DNA of 64,000 nucleotides from an uncultured Caryophanales bacterium (GCA_946405105.1 CAMJFY010000001.1:1-64000); one strand, 5' to 3'; positions 7,621-19,225 are shown, counted from the first letter of the stretch. Numbers and translations are program-made. Notes: generated by a model not told the origin, from the letters alone.

Positions 7621-8742
7621 CTAATTATTATAAAAACTTTCTTGTTCCAACCATACTTTATTTTTAATCAAATACTCTATAACATCATAATATTTAATTA
7701 ATCTAGGTTTTGTTAATAATGTTTTCAATTTATCAACGTATTTATTATCGTCAAATTTTTGTGCAAATTTTACATTTGACAATAATGTATCTAAATCCAT
7801 ATTAACTGTTTTTATATCTAAATCTAAATACTCCATTAAATCATTTACGATTGTAAATCCGCCATAATCAATATCACCAAAATGATAAAAATCATTACAC
7901 TTTGATTTAATTTTATTTAATACTTTCTTTTGGCTTCTAGTAGAGAATCCACCTAAATATATGATTAAGCCATCAGATTTATAATCATAAAATGTAGTTA
8001 AATTCTCTATGGTAGTTACCTTATTAATATTTTCAAAAGTAATAATATCAACATTATCAATAGGAATACCAATTGATGTTCCACACAAAGATAAATCAAT
8101 CGTTTGATTATTAATTTTTATTATTCCATCACCTTTAACATATAAGTAAGGTGTAACTGAAATTATTCCGCTTTCTTCTAGAATATTTTCAGAATCATAA
8201 ATTGCGTTTAATGTTGTTTTTAAACTTGCTAACTTTTTAGAATCGTTATAAATATAATTACTAGCATTTCTCTCATACACATCATGATCTAAGTTTTCAA
8301 TATAGTGCACGGCTTTTATAGCATCTATAAAATTGTCATCTAAATATTGTTTTATAGATTTATTGTTTTCAATACGTTCTAAAATAGTTGTTTTTAATTC
8401 AACTATTTTTTTATCTTCATATTTATTTAATTCTTCTAATAGTTTTTCTCTTTTATCTGAAACACCTTTAATGCCTAGTATAGATTTTACATCTTCTACC
8501 CTATCAAGTTTTAAATATATATAATCTATCACTGTATCATGGGGAACAAGCTTATAATCAATTAATCCCTGATTTTTAAGTTCATGTATTGTTTCATCAA
8601 ATCCACTAGGATCGTTAAAATATTTAGAATAAGTTTTCTCTGAAATTTTAATTTTGATCTTGGTTTTAAAATTTGATGAGTTTGCATCTCGTTTCTCATA
8701 GATTGACATTAAATCTTTTAGAATTATATAATTATATTTCAT
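7621..8742 (-). CDS. jetD: Wadjet protein JetD (Toprim-containing nuclease subunit)
   Basis: A 373-aa subunit of the Wadjet plasmid-defence complex. The C-terminal part carries a Toprim-type acidic motif, GDIDYGGF (Asp290 and Asp292), the metal site by which JetD nicks or cleaves DNA extruded by the JetABC motor in characterised systems. The N-terminal part (about 1-120) is the DNA- and arm-binding region. The ATG at 8742 is chosen; a GTG 12 nt upstream is the alternative. The gene overlaps the end of jetC by 11 nt, so it is translationally coupled. As the last gene of jetABCD it has the canonical position. Confidence 0.88.
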   Translation of the reverse strand: MKYNYIILKDLMSIYEKRDANSSNFKTKIKIKISEKTYSKYFNDPSGFDETIHELKNQGLIDYKLVPHDTVIDYIYLKLDRVEDVKSILGIKGVSDKREKLLEELNKYEDKKIVELKTTILERIENNKSIKQYLDDNFIDAIKAVHYIENLDHDVYERNASNYIYNDSKKLASLKTTLNAIYDSENILEESGIISVTPYLYVKGDGIIKINNQTIDLSLCGTSIGIPIDNVDIITFENINKVTTIENLTTFYDYKSDGLIIYLGGFSTRSQKKVLNKIKSKCNDFYHFGDIDYGGFTIVNDLMEYLDLDIKTVNMDLDTLLSNVKFAQKFDDNKYVDKLKTLLTKPRLIKYYDVIEYLIKNKVWLEQESFYNN

Positions 8743-11700
8743 GACTAATATCACTCACAATCGCATTATTACCATCACGAATAACAGCAATAAATGTTTC
8801 AATATTATTTGCTAATGAATCAAGTTTGCCAGGAGCTGCAAGAATTACTTGTAAATCTAATTTATCTTTATAAAATTGAAGCATTGATTGAATACGTTGT
8901 GAATCCATCTTATCAAAAGCTTCATCATATAAAACAATTCCAAGTACGTTATCTTTTCCTTTTCTTCTATAATCAAGTGTTTGTTGGAAGGCAACACCAG
9001 CTAAAATATAGAATGGCACTTGGACTTCTCCACCTGATTGTGTCTTAATAACATCATTTAATTTCTTAGTTCCATTTGGTGTTTCAACTTCAACATCAAA
9101 ATATAAATATTTTCTATAATCAACTATGTTATCTCTATTAGCTTGATCATCAGAATACATATATTGATTTAACAAATCTAGTATCTTATTTCTTTGTCTA
9201 TCTTCTTGTTCTCTATCAATAAATAAGCCTCTTTCTGAATCATCAGAATTATACTCTTTAGCATAATCATAAATAGTCTTAAAATCTTGATTTGAAGTTA
9301 CATCCATCTTAATCTTATAATAGTCACTACCAAAATTAAATGTAGCTAGACTATAATTTAGGTTTTTAATAGTCTTTTCAGCAGCCTCTATAGATTTATA
9401 TAATCCAGTTAAGAAAGTGTTAAAGAATAATTTTCTGATACTCTTTTGAATTTCTAATAATTTAGATTTGTATTTAAACATTGATTGATCAATTTTACCC
9501 TTTTCCTCAACAAATCTAGGCATTGAATCATATTTAGGTTCAACATTAAGACTAAAATTGTCTCTAACATTTCTCATTAGATTTTCTATATCAGCTTGAG
9601 CTCTTGTTATAGTTTTATTCAAATTAAGCTTATCTGATTCAAGTCTTGAAATAAAAGCTTTTGTTATCTTTGAATCATTTATTTCTTCACTTAATAATTC
9701 AACAAAATTTTCATCAAACTTAACTAATTGTTCTTTATGGTATGAAATAGAACCATTCAAATTATTAATCTTATCTCCATTTGATTTAATTGTTGCATGC
9801 TCATCAATAATTAATTTATCAATATCCCTAATTTTATTAACATTAGTTTGTTTTTGTTTTTCAACTTCTGCAATCTTTGCACTAGTCTCAATAAATTCAG
9901 GATTTTGTTCGAAGAATTTAATTGATGCAGTTAAATTATTTACTTCATCAAACAACCTATAATCCTTATCAATACTTTCAAAGAAAGAATTGTCTTCAAT
10001 CATATTTGTTGCAAAATCTCTTTCATTTTCAACAAGTCTAATATCTTCTTGTAATTTTTGAAATCTAGCTTTTACTTTAAATGCATTTGCATCAAGTTCT
10101 TTCTTTTGTTCTTTACGATATTCTAATTGAATTCTTCTACCTTCTTGACCGATATATTGCTCTTGATAATTTCTTGGATTAATACGTCCTAATGCATAGT
10201 TTTGATATAACATGCAATCTTTTGTTACAGATATATCATAGCGATCTAATTCGTAAATATCTTTAGCACAATAAACTCTATTTAATAAATATCTAGCATA
10301 ATTTAAAGCTATTGAATTAGAAGCTTTTACAAATTCACCTAAGCTTCCTTTTTCTAAATCAAATTCAGGAAGTCTTGTTCCATTGATGATTTTAGTTTGG
10401 AATATATCCTTATTACTATGATATAGCTTCATAGCTTCTTTATAATACTCATTAGGAACTACTATATAAAATCTTTGGCTTCCTAAATATCCTTCAATTG
10501 CATTACGCCATGAATCGTCAGTAATATCTAAATATTCACATAAAAATTTTACTTCAATATCTGTATTAAATTTATTCTTTAATCCAATTCTAATAAAATC
10601 AATTATTGTGGTATAAGTGCTACTATATTTAACTTGATTATTTTCAAGTTTTTTAATAATATCTTCTAACTCAAATAAACTATCTCTAATGCTTATTAAT
10701 TCATTTTTAACTTTACTATATTCCTCTTTTAACTCATCAATGATTTTATTAGTTTCATTCCTAAAATCATAAAATTGTTTCTTTGTAGTTTCAGATGTAA
10801 ATTCACCTTTTTCTAAGAATTCATAGAATTTATTAAAGCAATCATTTTTATATCTTGATAATACAGATAAACTTGCTAGTTCTGTTTTACAATTAGTATT
10901 GAACGTATTAAGTGTTAAATGAACCTTGTTATATTCTTTTCTTTTATCTTCTAATTCTTTTTTCATTTTAGGAAGATCTGGAGATATTTTCTCTAAAGCC
11001 TTACCCAATTCGATTAATTCATTTTGAAGATTTGTTTGCTCATTTTCAATCATTCTCTTTTGGTTTTCAAAATCAATAATTTTAGAACTTGATGTATCAT
11101 TTTGAGTTTTTAAATCTAAAATTTCTTCATTACTTAATTTAATATTAGCTAAATCAATTTTAATTGACGTTTTATCTAAATCCTTAATACTGTTATCTAC
11201 ACTAATACCTTTATCAACTATTTCAGTTAACGCATTAAGTTTTTTCTCTTCATTTTCGATAGTTTTTGACACCTTGCCCATTTCATCAATGTTGCTTTTT
11301 ATCGTTGAAACATCAATTGGTTTTGCATCTAAAACAAAATCATTAATGAATTTATTACAATCTGTAATATTTTTTAATCCTACAGCTCTAGATAATGCCT
11401 TGAAATAAGCAGTTTCATCTTTTAATCCTAAAATATCTTTTAGTTTTAATTTATAAGCATATAAAGTTTGGAAAGGAACAAATTCATAGCTAGCTTTTAA
11501 TTCTTTTATTAATACATCATATGATTTAGGAAACTTATCATTAATAAACAATTCCTCTGTTAAATCTAAATCTTTAACATAAAAATATCTAGGGTCATCT
11601 AGTTTAGATAATGTAGATCTATAATTTACATTTATGCCAAATACATGCTTAGTTCCGTTAGAAATAATTTCTAATGCTAAATATGTAATTACATCACCAT

Positions 11701-11950
11701 TTCTTAAGAAAGGCTCTCCATCAACTCTAACTTCACCTCTTACATATGATTCTAGAGTTCTTTTTTCAGCATTTGCATTAGCATTAAATTTAGCTTGTTG
11801 CTGTCCTAATAAAAGCATTTGGATGGCATCAATCAATGTTGATTTACCTGTACCATTAATACCTACTAATGCTGTATTACCGTTAATATTAAGAGTGGCT
11901 TTTTGAAAATACATCCAATTAATTAATACAACTTTATTTAATTTAATCAT
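8732..11950 (-). CDS. jetC: Wadjet protein JetC (SMC/MukB-like ATPase)
   Basis: The 1072-aa motor of the Wadjet system, an SMC-like ATPase that extrudes loops of circular DNA. Walker A GINGTGKST is at residues 30-38, and the ABC signature TQSGGE (about 971) and Walker B GIVLYDEAFDK (1004-1014) are at the C-terminus. The two halves are joined by long coiled coils interrupted by a hinge-like region around 420-560 (LGSQRFYIVVPNEYY). The length agrees with the family. It overlaps jetB by 8 nt at its start (GATGATTAA) and jetD at its end. All catalytic motifs look intact, so the motor should be active. Confidence 0.92.
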   Translation of the reverse strand: MIKLNKVVLINWMYFQKATLNINGNTALVGINGTGKSTLIDAIQMLLLGQQQAKFNANANAEKRTLESYVRGEVRVDGEPFLRNGDVITYLALEIISNGTKHVFGINVNYRSTLSKLDDPRYFYVKDLDLTEELFINDKFPKSYDVLIKELKASYEFVPFQTLYAYKLKLKDILGLKDETAYFKALSRAVGLKNITDCNKFINDFVLDAKPIDVSTIKSNIDEMGKVSKTIENEEKKLNALTEIVDKGISVDNSIKDLDKTSIKIDLANIKLSNEEILDLKTQNDTSSSKIIDFENQKRMIENEQTNLQNELIELGKALEKISPDLPKMKKELEDKRKEYNKVHLTLNTFNTNCKTELASLSVLSRYKNDCFNKFYEFLEKGEFTSETTKKQFYDFRNETNKIIDELKEEYSKVKNELISIRDSLFELEDIIKKLENNQVKYSSTYTTIIDFIRIGLKNKFNTDIEVKFLCEYLDITDDSWRNAIEGYLGSQRFYIVVPNEYYKEAMKLYHSNKDIFQTKIINGTRLPEFDLEKGSLGEFVKASNSIALNYARYLLNRVYCAKDIYELDRYDISVTKDCMLYQNYALGRINPRNYQEQYIGQEGRRIQLEYRKEQKKELDANAFKVKARFQKLQEDIRLVENERDFATNMIEDNSFFESIDKDYRLFDEVNNLTASIKFFEQNPEFIETSAKIAEVEKQKQTNVNKIRDIDKLIIDEHATIKSNGDKINNLNGSISYHKEQLVKFDENFVELLSEEINDSKITKAFISRLESDKLNLNKTITRAQADIENLMRNVRDNFSLNVEPKYDSMPRFVEEKGKIDQSMFKYKSKLLEIQKSIRKLFFNTFLTGLYKSIEAAEKTIKNLNYSLATFNFGSDYYKIKMDVTSNQDFKTIYDYAKEYNSDDSERGLFIDREQEDRQRNKILDLLNQYMYSDDQANRDNIVDYRKYLYFDVEVETPNGTKKLNDVIKTQSGGEVQVPFYILAGVAFQQTLDYRRKGKDNVLGIVLYDEAFDKMDSQRIQSMLQFYKDKLDLQVILAAPGKLDSLANNIETFIAVIRDGNNAIVSDISHEI

Positions 11951-12560
11951 CTATATCATCTCCACCCTTTAATAATTCAATACGAGTTAATATCTCATTA
12001 ATTTCTTTGAAATCCATTGCAACTTCAATTGATGGATAGATAGTAATAACTGTATCATCTAAAGCTAAATCATCTTTATAGTAAATAATATTGTGTTGCT
12101 TAAATATTTGTAACATTTCTTTTAATGTGCTTCTTTTAACTCTATCAGTAGATTGTGAATCGAAATTGAAAGAGAATAGTTGATTTTGAAGTTCGCCAAC
12201 AGTTGTTTCAATTTCATCTGCTAAAGAAACCTCATCAATCTTCTTTTGATATAGAAGTCTCAATACTAATAATGCTAACGTTTCGTTTTTTGATATATTA
12301 CTAATTAGAGTATCATCGTTTGATTTAATATAAACCAATTCTTTATCTTCTCTAATATTAAAATCAAAATTCATATATTCAAAAAATAGTGATAATAATT
12401 CCTTATGATTAATAATAAAAGAATATACTTCTTTATTTGTTATTCTTAATAAAAAATTAACTTTTAATAATTTTATAGTTACATTTTTCATCATTGTTTT
12501 TTCATTTTCACTTAACAAACAATAAAGTTCATTAAATCTTGTGCTTTCACTATTAGTCAT
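11943..12560 (-). CDS. jetB: Wadjet protein JetB (DUF4194-like, kite-type subunit)
   Basis: A 205-aa protein in the position and size of JetB, the winged-helix (MukE/kite-like) subunit that bridges JetA to the JetC motor. The sequence is mixed helical with repeated winged-helix-like stretches and no catalytic motif. The start at 12560 has GGGAG 8 nt upstream and lies one base after the jetA stop codon. The longer frame, which runs back into jetA, is rejected. Identity rests mainly on gene order and size plus the DUF4194-like C-terminus. Confidence 0.82.
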   Translation of the reverse strand: MTNSESTRFNELYCLLSENEKTMMKNVTIKLLKVNFLLRITNKEVYSFIINHKELLSLFFEYMNFDFNIREDKELVYIKSNDDTLISNISKNETLALLVLRLLYQKKIDEVSLADEIETTVGELQNQLFSFNFDSQSTDRVKRSTLKEMLQIFKQHNIIYYKDDLALDDTVITIYPSIEVAMDFKEINEILTRIELLKGGDDIDD

Positions 12561-12561
12561 A

Positions 12562-13944
12562 CTATTGTACTCCCTTCTCTTTAAGAATAAAGTCATTAAA
12601 TGTGACTCCATTCTTAACTATTCTTTCTTGCGATAATTCTAATTCATATAATGCATTAGGCAATTTAGAATAAATCATAATCGCAATCATCATTATGAAT
12701 TCATATTTAGAACTAATATCTAAATCAGATATCTTTCTTGTTTTATATCCATTCAAAAAATTTAATACAAATTCATTTACAGCATAAATATTATATTTTT
12801 TATCTTCTTGTAATAATTCTAAAGTTTTATTTTTAACTTCTTCATCCATTTCAAAATCTAATTGCATCATATCAGGTTTTGGTTTTGGATTATATTTTCT
12901 AGGTTTACTTAAAGCATCAAATGAATAATGTTTCATTTCAAATAATGATATGAATGATTCATCTATATCATCATTTTTCTTTACATAGTCTATTAATCTA
13001 TGTAATATACCTTCAATATCTTCTCCTCTGTTTATTAAATGAATAATAACAGATACTGTTCTTGTAACATATTTTTCATTTTTAGAATCAATGCTTTCAA
13101 TAATTGAAGGAATAGCTTTAATATTTGCCATTATATTTTTTCTTGTTTGTTCAACATAATTTGATGCTTCATCATAGTCAACTTTTTTCTCATCAGAATA
13201 TGCTTTTACAAGTTTTTCCATATTTAGAAAATCAGAAAAAATCTCTTCAATTCTATCTTCAAGTTCAGGAATAACAGCATCAATATTATCTCTTATTTTA
13301 AGATTCAAATATGCTTTATCAAAGAAATATTCTTTATATTCTCCGGTAAACTCTTCAAGAAGCAATTCGAGATTTTGCTTATCTTTATTCTTGGTAATAT
13401 TTCTATAATATCGTCTAATATCTGAACGTAGTCCCCTTAAAGCATCAACTTCTTTTTTAAAATTGTCATCAACTATTTGTAAACTATCTAAAATGTTATA
13501 TTTAAATTGCTCAAGTTCAGTTTTTATTATTCTTATGTAACTTGTATACTGAGGTTTGCTATTATTAATAATTTCTTCTATTAAGAAAATGAAACTATAG
13601 GCATGCTTATTAAAATCTAATGTCTTTTTACCATTTCCAAGTGCCTCTTCAACTAACCAGTCATATTCTTCTAGTTTGTTGATTAGTAGTTGAGCTTTAA
13701 ATCTGTTATCCATTTCATCTTCAATTGCATCATTAGAATCATCATTATATAATTGAATACTTGCTTGATTATTTAAATAATCAGTTAAAATATCAACAAT
13801 TTTAGTTTTATCATTTTCTTGTGTTTCAAATAATTCATTGATTACTTTTTTTAAAAACAAGATAGTGTCTATATATACTTTTTTATTTCTACTCGAAAGA
13901 GGTGTAAAAAACTTCTCACCTGTAATATCATATAACGATGCCAT
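12562..13944 (-). CDS. jetA: Wadjet protein JetA (kleisin-like, DUF5716-like)
   Basis: A 460-aa helical protein beginning MASLYDITGEKFFTPLSS, the typical opening of the DUF5716-like JetA found in type II Wadjet systems; type I JetA belongs to DUF3375. It acts as the kleisin-like (MukF) subunit that ties the JetC ATPase heads. AAGGAGGTGTCTAT precedes the ATG. It starts 22 nt after the stop of the GIY-YIG/helicase gene, so Wadjet may be read through from the restriction-modification operon. The type assignment is from recollection of family architecture and is moderately sure. Confidence 0.82.
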   Translation of the reverse strand: MASLYDITGEKFFTPLSSRNKKVYIDTILFLKKVINELFETQENDKTKIVDILTDYLNNQASIQLYNDDSNDAIEDEMDNRFKAQLLINKLEEYDWLVEEALGNGKKTLDFNKHAYSFIFLIEEIINNSKPQYTSYIRIIKTELEQFKYNILDSLQIVDDNFKKEVDALRGLRSDIRRYYRNITKNKDKQNLELLLEEFTGEYKEYFFDKAYLNLKIRDNIDAVIPELEDRIEEIFSDFLNMEKLVKAYSDEKKVDYDEASNYVEQTRKNIMANIKAIPSIIESIDSKNEKYVTRTVSVIIHLINRGEDIEGILHRLIDYVKKNDDIDESFISLFEMKHYSFDALSKPRKYNPKPKPDMMQLDFEMDEEVKNKTLELLQEDKKYNIYAVNEFVLNFLNGYKTRKISDLDISSKYEFIMMIAIMIYSKLPNALYELELSQERIVKNGVTFNDFILKEKGVQ

Positions 13945-13966
13945 ATAGACACCTCCTTACAATATT

Positions 13967-16828
13967 TTATTTTTTTAGAGTTAAGAACCCTTTTTCAAAA
14001 GCAAATCTTACTCCAAATGTTTTTTCAACATCTTTAAATTTGATTTTTATATGTCCTGTATTAACATCGAATTCAATAACTTTTCCTTCACCAAATGCTT
14101 TATGAATAACCGCATCGCCTACTTTTATTTTAGGCAATTTAAACTCTTCTTTCTTTGGTTCTTCTTTCTTTGGAGTATGAGTCCAAATTGGTTTTGTTAC
14201 TGTTGATGTTGTTGCTGTAACTGAAGGTGTTGTTTTAACAACTGTTTCAGTCTTTTTAACTATACTATCACCTTTATAAGCTTGTTGAATAAACCCCTCT
14301 AAAGTCTTTTGTTGTTCACCATAGAACATCTTATATTCTTCTTCAGTAATAACAGTAGAGAAACCTCCGACTTTTTCACCTTCATGTTTATTAATACCAA
14401 CATATTCAAGTGAAGAATCCTCATAACGTTTAAACTTATATACGGCATCATCCATTAATCTTTCATTAAATATACCTAATGATACCAACAAGTTAAAATC
14501 TGCGACTTCTAAACCAGTTACTTTTTTAAATAATGATGGTTCTAATTTAGTTATAACATCCTTTAAAGAGTATTCACGGAAATCAGTTAAATACATAAAT
14601 ACAGGAATTCTTGTAGCAAACTTAATAAGCTTTTCTTGAATTTGCTTGCGTTTGCTCTTATATTCTTTTTCTTCTTCGGATAATTCCTTCTTTTGCTTAG
14701 GTGTTAAAGGTTTATCTGATTTTTTCTTTTTCTTTACATCTTCAGATTTAGAAATAATTGTTGAAATATCCTGATTTAATGAACGGAATCCCTCAATTTT
14801 CATCAATATAGCCATTGCTTTTTCATTAGCTAATAATCTCTTTAATGTATCATTATCCACATTGACTAATAATGCAGATTCCCAGCGTCGTGCTAATAAC
14901 GAAGCAGTTGTTCCGCTCATTGCAATATCTAAAATTTGCCCTGCATCAATTTCTTGCATGGCACCATCTTGATAAGCAAGTACAGGTAAGAAATTAATAA
15001 AATCAGCTACTTTCTTTTCCGGATTAGTCTCATTAACATCAAGTTTTGTAGCATAATCAGCTATTTGTCTTAAAGCTCTATTTAATGAGAAATCAAATAC
15101 ATAGCACTCGTTTTTAATTATTACCTCATTACCATTATCATCCTTAGTAGTCCATGGAGATTGTACTCTAAATGCAGATTGGAAATAAGTTTCAGGTGTT
15201 GATAAACCTCTTAACATAAAAATACCAGTCCATGGTTTAACTGTTACACCTGTTGTTAGTTTTCCACATGTTAAAGTTATTGTTTTACTGTTTAAAGGAT
15301 CTTTCATTGATTCTTGAACTGGTCTTAAAGCATCTAATCCTACACCAGCTCCTGTTCCAGCACAAATATTTATTGTGTAATCATGATAGAACACATTATT
15401 CCTATTCTTTAGTAAATTTGCCATAGCAAAACACGAAGCTACATTTGGTAAAAACCATAATGTATGATTTAACACATTTAATAAGGAAACCTCTTTAAAA
15501 GGTAAGAAAGATTGACTTCTAGATGTAGAAACTAAAGTGTCATTAATAGAAACCTTAGTGAAATCACCTCTAATGATATCAAGCCATTTTTGAACTTCAT
15601 TTTCATGAATGAATTTAGCTTTTTCCTTTTCACCTTCTGCTTTAAAGAATTCATTTAAATCAAACTCATTTAATTCTGTATTTTTAGCAATATATGTAAC
15701 AGATTCAGGAAGCTTATAAGTCATTAAAACAATGCGTGGTAAAGAAGCATATGGATTCTTACCATTTGCATAATTCCATTCTTCTTTAGCTTTTTGTTCA
15801 TCAGAATAAGTCCAGTTATAAACTTGTTCTTCGATAAATTCACCTGAATTAATAGCTCTAAATGGCGTCCCAGATAAATATAAGTATTGGTTTGCAGTAA
15901 TAGGCAACCAAGTTTCATCTAGTAATTCAGATGCATCTGTAACCTCTTTTTCTTCTTTTTCTTCATCTTGATCAGCAAATAACTTTTTTGCATTTTCTGT
16001 CCATGCCCCAAAATGATATTCATCAAAAACACATAAATCCCAGTTAGTGTCATGAATGAATTCATTTTTAGCTTTAATTCCACCTAATTCATTAGTACCT
16101 AATAAATTTTGGAACGAACCAAATACAACAATGGGTTTTGACTTATCACATGCATTAAAATCTAAATCAAGTCTGCTCTTGTCGTTTTTAGCATCTTTAT
16201 CTGATACAAATTGCCAGCCTTCAAAATCTAAGTGAGCCATTAAATCTTCTTTCCATGCTGACTCAACAGCTGGCTTAAAAGTAAGAATTAATACTCTCTT
16301 AAAATTCATTTTCTTACATAGTTCATAAGTGGCAAATGTTTTACCAAAACGCATTTTGCAATTCCATAAGAATTTAGGAGTAGCATCAGGTTCATTTTTC
16401 TTTATATCATTAAAATAATCAAAAGTCTTTTTGACTGCTTTCGCTTGTTCAGGGCGCATTTTAAAGCTAAGAGTTCTGTTCTCTTCGTTCTCCGTTTTAT
16501 TAAAAACAGCTAAATACGCAGCCTTAACTTTATTTAAATCACATTCATACCATTCACCAGCAACATTAGTAACACCATGTTTATCTAAATAATGATGTAT
16601 GTCATGATCCATAAAAGATGAACCATCTTCTCTAATTGCAGGTGCAGTCCATTCTACTTTCCATGTTTTATTAGGAACTATAGTTGGATAATGTTCCTTC
16701 ATTCTTTCTTCAATAGGTCGAGTTGTATATCCTATTTTTAAAGTGTGTGGAAAACTAGAATCTGAATATGCATAAACAATTGGTTTTATCTGAGGTTTTT
16801 GAGGAAAGAAATCCTTACTCATCGTCAT
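13967..16828 (-). CDS. GIY-YIG nuclease / SF2 helicase fusion (restriction protein)
   Basis: About 954 aa, with four parts. Residues about 10-110 resemble the MUG113/T5orf172 GIY-YIG fold ([20 protein letters not shown]). An SF2 (type III Res-like) helicase follows, with Walker A MRFGKT (about 160), DEYH box VFDEYHFG (about 270), motif III-like YLSGTPFRA and motif [12 protein letters not shown] basic linker leads to a C-terminal Tudor-like module ([19 protein letters not shown]), similar to that of PcrA/UvrD. It probably translocates on and cuts DNA lacking the cognate methylation. The start is uncertain between 16828 (MTMSKDFF) and 16822, as it overlaps the methylase stop. Confidence 0.82.
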   Translation of the reverse strand: MTMSKDFFPQKPQIKPIVYAYSDSSFPHTLKIGYTTRPIEERMKEHYPTIVPNKTWKVEWTAPAIREDGSSFMDHDIHHYLDKHGVTNVAGEWYECDLNKVKAAYLAVFNKTENEENRTLSFKMRPEQAKAVKKTFDYFNDIKKNEPDATPKFLWNCKMRFGKTFATYELCKKMNFKRVLILTFKPAVESAWKEDLMAHLDFEGWQFVSDKDAKNDKSRLDLDFNACDKSKPIVVFGSFQNLLGTNELGGIKAKNEFIHDTNWDLCVFDEYHFGAWTENAKKLFADQDEEKEEKEVTDASELLDETWLPITANQYLYLSGTPFRAINSGEFIEEQVYNWTYSDEQKAKEEWNYANGKNPYASLPRIVLMTYKLPESVTYIAKNTELNEFDLNEFFKAEGEKEKAKFIHENEVQKWLDIIRGDFTKVSINDTLVSTSRSQSFLPFKEVSLLNVLNHTLWFLPNVASCFAMANLLKNRNNVFYHDYTINICAGTGAGVGLDALRPVQESMKDPLNSKTITLTCGKLTTGVTVKPWTGIFMLRGLSTPETYFQSAFRVQSPWTTKDDNGNEVIIKNECYVFDFSLNRALRQIADYATKLDVNETNPEKKVADFINFLPVLAYQDGAMQEIDAGQILDIAMSGTTASLLARRWESALLVNVDNDTLKRLLANEKAMAILMKIEGFRSLNQDISTIISKSEDVKKKKKSDKPLTPKQKKELSEEEKEYKSKRKQIQEKLIKFATRIPVFMYLTDFREYSLKDVITKLEPSLFKKVTGLEVADFNLLVSLGIFNERLMDDAVYKFKRYEDSSLEYVGINKHEGEKVGGFSTVITEEEYKMFYGEQQKTLEGFIQQAYKGDSIVKKTETVVKTTPSVTATTSTVTKPIWTHTPKKEEPKKEEFKLPKIKVGDAVIHKAFGEGKVIEFDVNTGHIKIKFKDVEKTFGVRFAFEKGFLTLKK

Positions 16829-18428
16829 CACCACCATCCAAGGCTACAACATTGTCATCCATTGGTCGTATCATAGAATTAATAAAACTAATATTATCAT
16901 CAGATAGATTGTATTTTTTATATAGTTCCTCATCTGTCCATGATTTAGAAAAATCTTGTACAGGGACAAATGAATAAACACCTTTAGCAGCATTTTGAGA
17001 GCTCTTTTTCAACAATACTAAAAATCTAAAAAACTTAGTTTTTATATAAGAAATGACATTTTTACATTCTTCTTCTGATGCAAATGGTCCGATAACTAAA
17101 TATGTTTCTGTACAACATGTATTTTTTTCAGCAATAAATGGTTTATTAATAACTTGATGTGGAAATCCATCTCCAGCATTGTAAGCTTTAGAAATCAAGA
17201 CCTTATATTTATCAACCCAATTATTATTTCTTAATATTTTATCCTTAGAAGTGTAGCAAATTCCACCACGTTGATAAACTTTAACACAATTATCAAATTC
17301 TGAATCTTTGCCTTTAAATGTAGTAGTTATACCAAAAGGTTGTCTTGCACTAACATACTCATCAAATGTGTTCTCGTTAAATTTTTGGACTTTATGTAAT
17401 ATATCTACTGATTCATTGAATCTAATAAATACATCCGATCCCTTTTCACACATTGGTCTTTCAGCAACTGACATGATTGTAGAATCTTTGTGAGTTACAA
17501 CTTTACATTTTCCTTTATTATCTCTTTCCCACAAAAAATAACATACTCCACCTTTAATTTCGACACCAGGGAAACATTCTGCAGCATTTAAGAAATCATG
17601 CAAAACTCTAATTCTATCATCATGTATCATCTCATCTCTAAAATCGTCCAATCCTTTTCCACCAGCGAACCAGCGTGATGGTACAATCATAGATAAATAT
17701 CTTGGATTTAATTTTTTAGCTTTTTGTATAAACAATTGATATATCGGAGAGGCACTAGAACCTGCTCCGCCATCATCTAATTGATATGGTGGATTACCAA
17801 TAATTACGTCAAATTTCATATCTTTAAAAATCTCCTTAGGGTCATTAACATGTATAAATTCATATGCATGAGTTTCTAGAGAAAAATCTCTATCATATTC
17901 TGCTTTTGAAGCTCCACAAAAACTACATTTTCCATCTTTCCATGTGTGTTTTACTTTTTTAAATCTAATATTCCCATCAGCATTCTCAAATTTACTAATA
18001 GAATAAATACAATTTGGATATTTAGAACAATATAAACTTCTTCTAGCTAAAAGACTAGTTAATTCTGTTATGCCAATTCCATAAACTTGATTATGAAGAA
18101 TATGATCAATTGTTTCTTGTAATATTTTTAAAAACAATTCATCATTACCATCAAGCGTTATACCTTCCCTTTTTTTATCATCAATAAATTGTAGCTGTTC
18201 TTGATAGTTAGGTATTTGTGCATTTAATAGTCTTTTTGTTATTTCTCGTAAAAATACTCCTGATTTAGTAAACGGGTCTAAAAACTTAGCATTTCTATCC
18301 ATCCAAATGTTATCTGGTAATAAATCAAGCATTGCGTTAGCAACAGTTGGAGGTGTAAATACTTCATCATTAGATAGATTTGCAATACAATTTAATACAT
18401 CAGGATTAAAGCTATTAAAATCACTCAT
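16815..18428 (-). CDS. Eco57I-like N6-adenine DNA methyltransferase
   Basis: A 537-aa methyltransferase of the gamma N6-adenine class. Motif I is a variant, [13 protein letters not shown], near residue 47; motif IV is the canonical NPPY in [12 protein letters not shown] (about 211), followed by [14 protein letters not shown] Cys-rich patch, CSFCGAS (about 170), and CSKYPNC suggest an inserted zinc ribbon. The C-terminal part (about 330-520) would serve as target recognition. It transfers methyl from SAM to adenine. It overlaps the upstream methyltransferase-like gene by 8 nt and the downstream helicase gene, so the three are coupled. Confidence 0.85.
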   Translation of the reverse strand: MSDFNSFNPDVLNCIANLSNDEVFTPPTVANAMLDLLPDNIWMDRNAKFLDPFTKSGVFLREITKRLLNAQIPNYQEQLQFIDDKKREGITLDGNDELFLKILQETIDHILHNQVYGIGITELTSLLARRSLYCSKYPNCIYSISKFENADGNIRFKKVKHTWKDGKCSFCGASKAEYDRDFSLETHAYEFIHVNDPKEIFKDMKFDVIIGNPPYQLDDGGAGSSASPIYQLFIQKAKKLNPRYLSMIVPSRWFAGGKGLDDFRDEMIHDDRIRVLHDFLNAAECFPGVEIKGGVCYFLWERDNKGKCKVVTHKDSTIMSVAERPMCEKGSDVFIRFNESVDILHKVQKFNENTFDEYVSARQPFGITTTFKGKDSEFDNCVKVYQRGGICYTSKDKILRNNNWVDKYKVLISKAYNAGDGFPHQVINKPFIAEKNTCCTETYLVIGPFASEEECKNVISYIKTKFFRFLVLLKKSSQNAAKGVYSFVPVQDFSKSWTDEELYKKYNLSDDNISFINSMIRPMDDNVVALDGGDDDE

Positions 18429-19092
18429 ATTTTTGAACCTCCCTATAATCAGTTAATGGATATTCTTTAATAGGAACATCTAAACTTTCTCTTGTTTGCT
18501 TTTCAACTTCTTCATCAAAATTAAATAAATTTATTTCTTCAGTGGCAACAATTTGTTCTGCAGCCAATATTCTAGACAATTCATAATCTCTTCTCTTCAA
18601 CATCGTGCCATTAACAAATTTCCATTCAGCAAATACAATTGGTTTCCCATCATTTTTTAACATTGTTAAGGCATCACCACATAATATATTTTTCGTTAAT
18701 ATATATCTACAAGCTTCTCTAGCTTTGTCACTTGAACTTGATTTTAAAATCTTTGTATATTCTTCATTCCAAATATTAAATAATCTTTCAATACAAGCTT
18801 CAACATTATCTTGCAATATATCAACACCATACAATGATGTTACTGCAATAATGGAATACATCTCATAATCATCCAAATGATTTTTATATCTACTAGAAAC
18901 AATATTTAATTTTCTTTTTAAAATTTCGGATAAAAAATTGCCATCACCACATGCTGGTTCAAGAAAAGTTGATTCAATATTTTCAGTTTCATTTTTTACT
19001 AAATCAAGCATTGCATTTACTTCACGTTCGTTGGTAAACACTTCACCGTGATCTCTTACTCTTTCTTTTGATTTAACTTGTTTTTTTGCCAT
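18421..19092 (-). CDS. Second N6-adenine methyltransferase-like subunit
   Basis: A 223-aa protein. The SAM-binding motif I is strong: [16 protein letters not shown] (about 45). Before it stands [17 protein letters not shown], which is mirrored in the next gene by [16 protein letters not shown]; the two therefore share an origin. No NPPY or DPPY motif is visible, so by itself it may not be a complete methyltransferase. It could bind SAM or pair with the larger one as a heterodimer. It is the first gene of the R-M operon; a probable promoter lies in the 130-nt gap upstream. Confidence 0.78.
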   Translation of the reverse strand: MAKKQVKSKERVRDHGEVFTNEREVNAMLDLVKNETENIESTFLEPACGDGNFLSEILKRKLNIVSSRYKNHLDDYEMYSIIAVTSLYGVDILQDNVEACIERLFNIWNEEYTKILKSSSSDKAREACRYILTKNILCGDALTMLKNDGKPIVFAEWKFVNGTMLKRRDYELSRILAAEQIVATEEINLFNFDEEVEKQTRESLDVPIKEYPLTDYREVQKYE

Positions 19093-19199
19093 AATAACAT
19101 CACCATTATATACTTCATATTTTGCACTTCGAATCGAAATACCGATATTCTAATTTTATCATATTTCATCATATACTAAAATATTAAATATTTTAATAT

Positions 19200-19225
19200 A
19201 CGAAAAAAAGCCAACAATTTGGCTT
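19200..19225 (-). terminator. Intrinsic terminator after the DUF2075 gene
   Basis: AAGCCAA pairs with TTGGCTT around a 4-nt loop with a T-run on the minus strand. It overlaps the stop codon of the helicase gene and separates the TrlF/DUF2075 unit from the R-M operon. Confidence 0.7.

Noticed and set aside
11634-11906. 90-aa plus-strand frame inside jetC
   Set aside because: It is antisense to the conserved ATPase head region and has no ribosome site.
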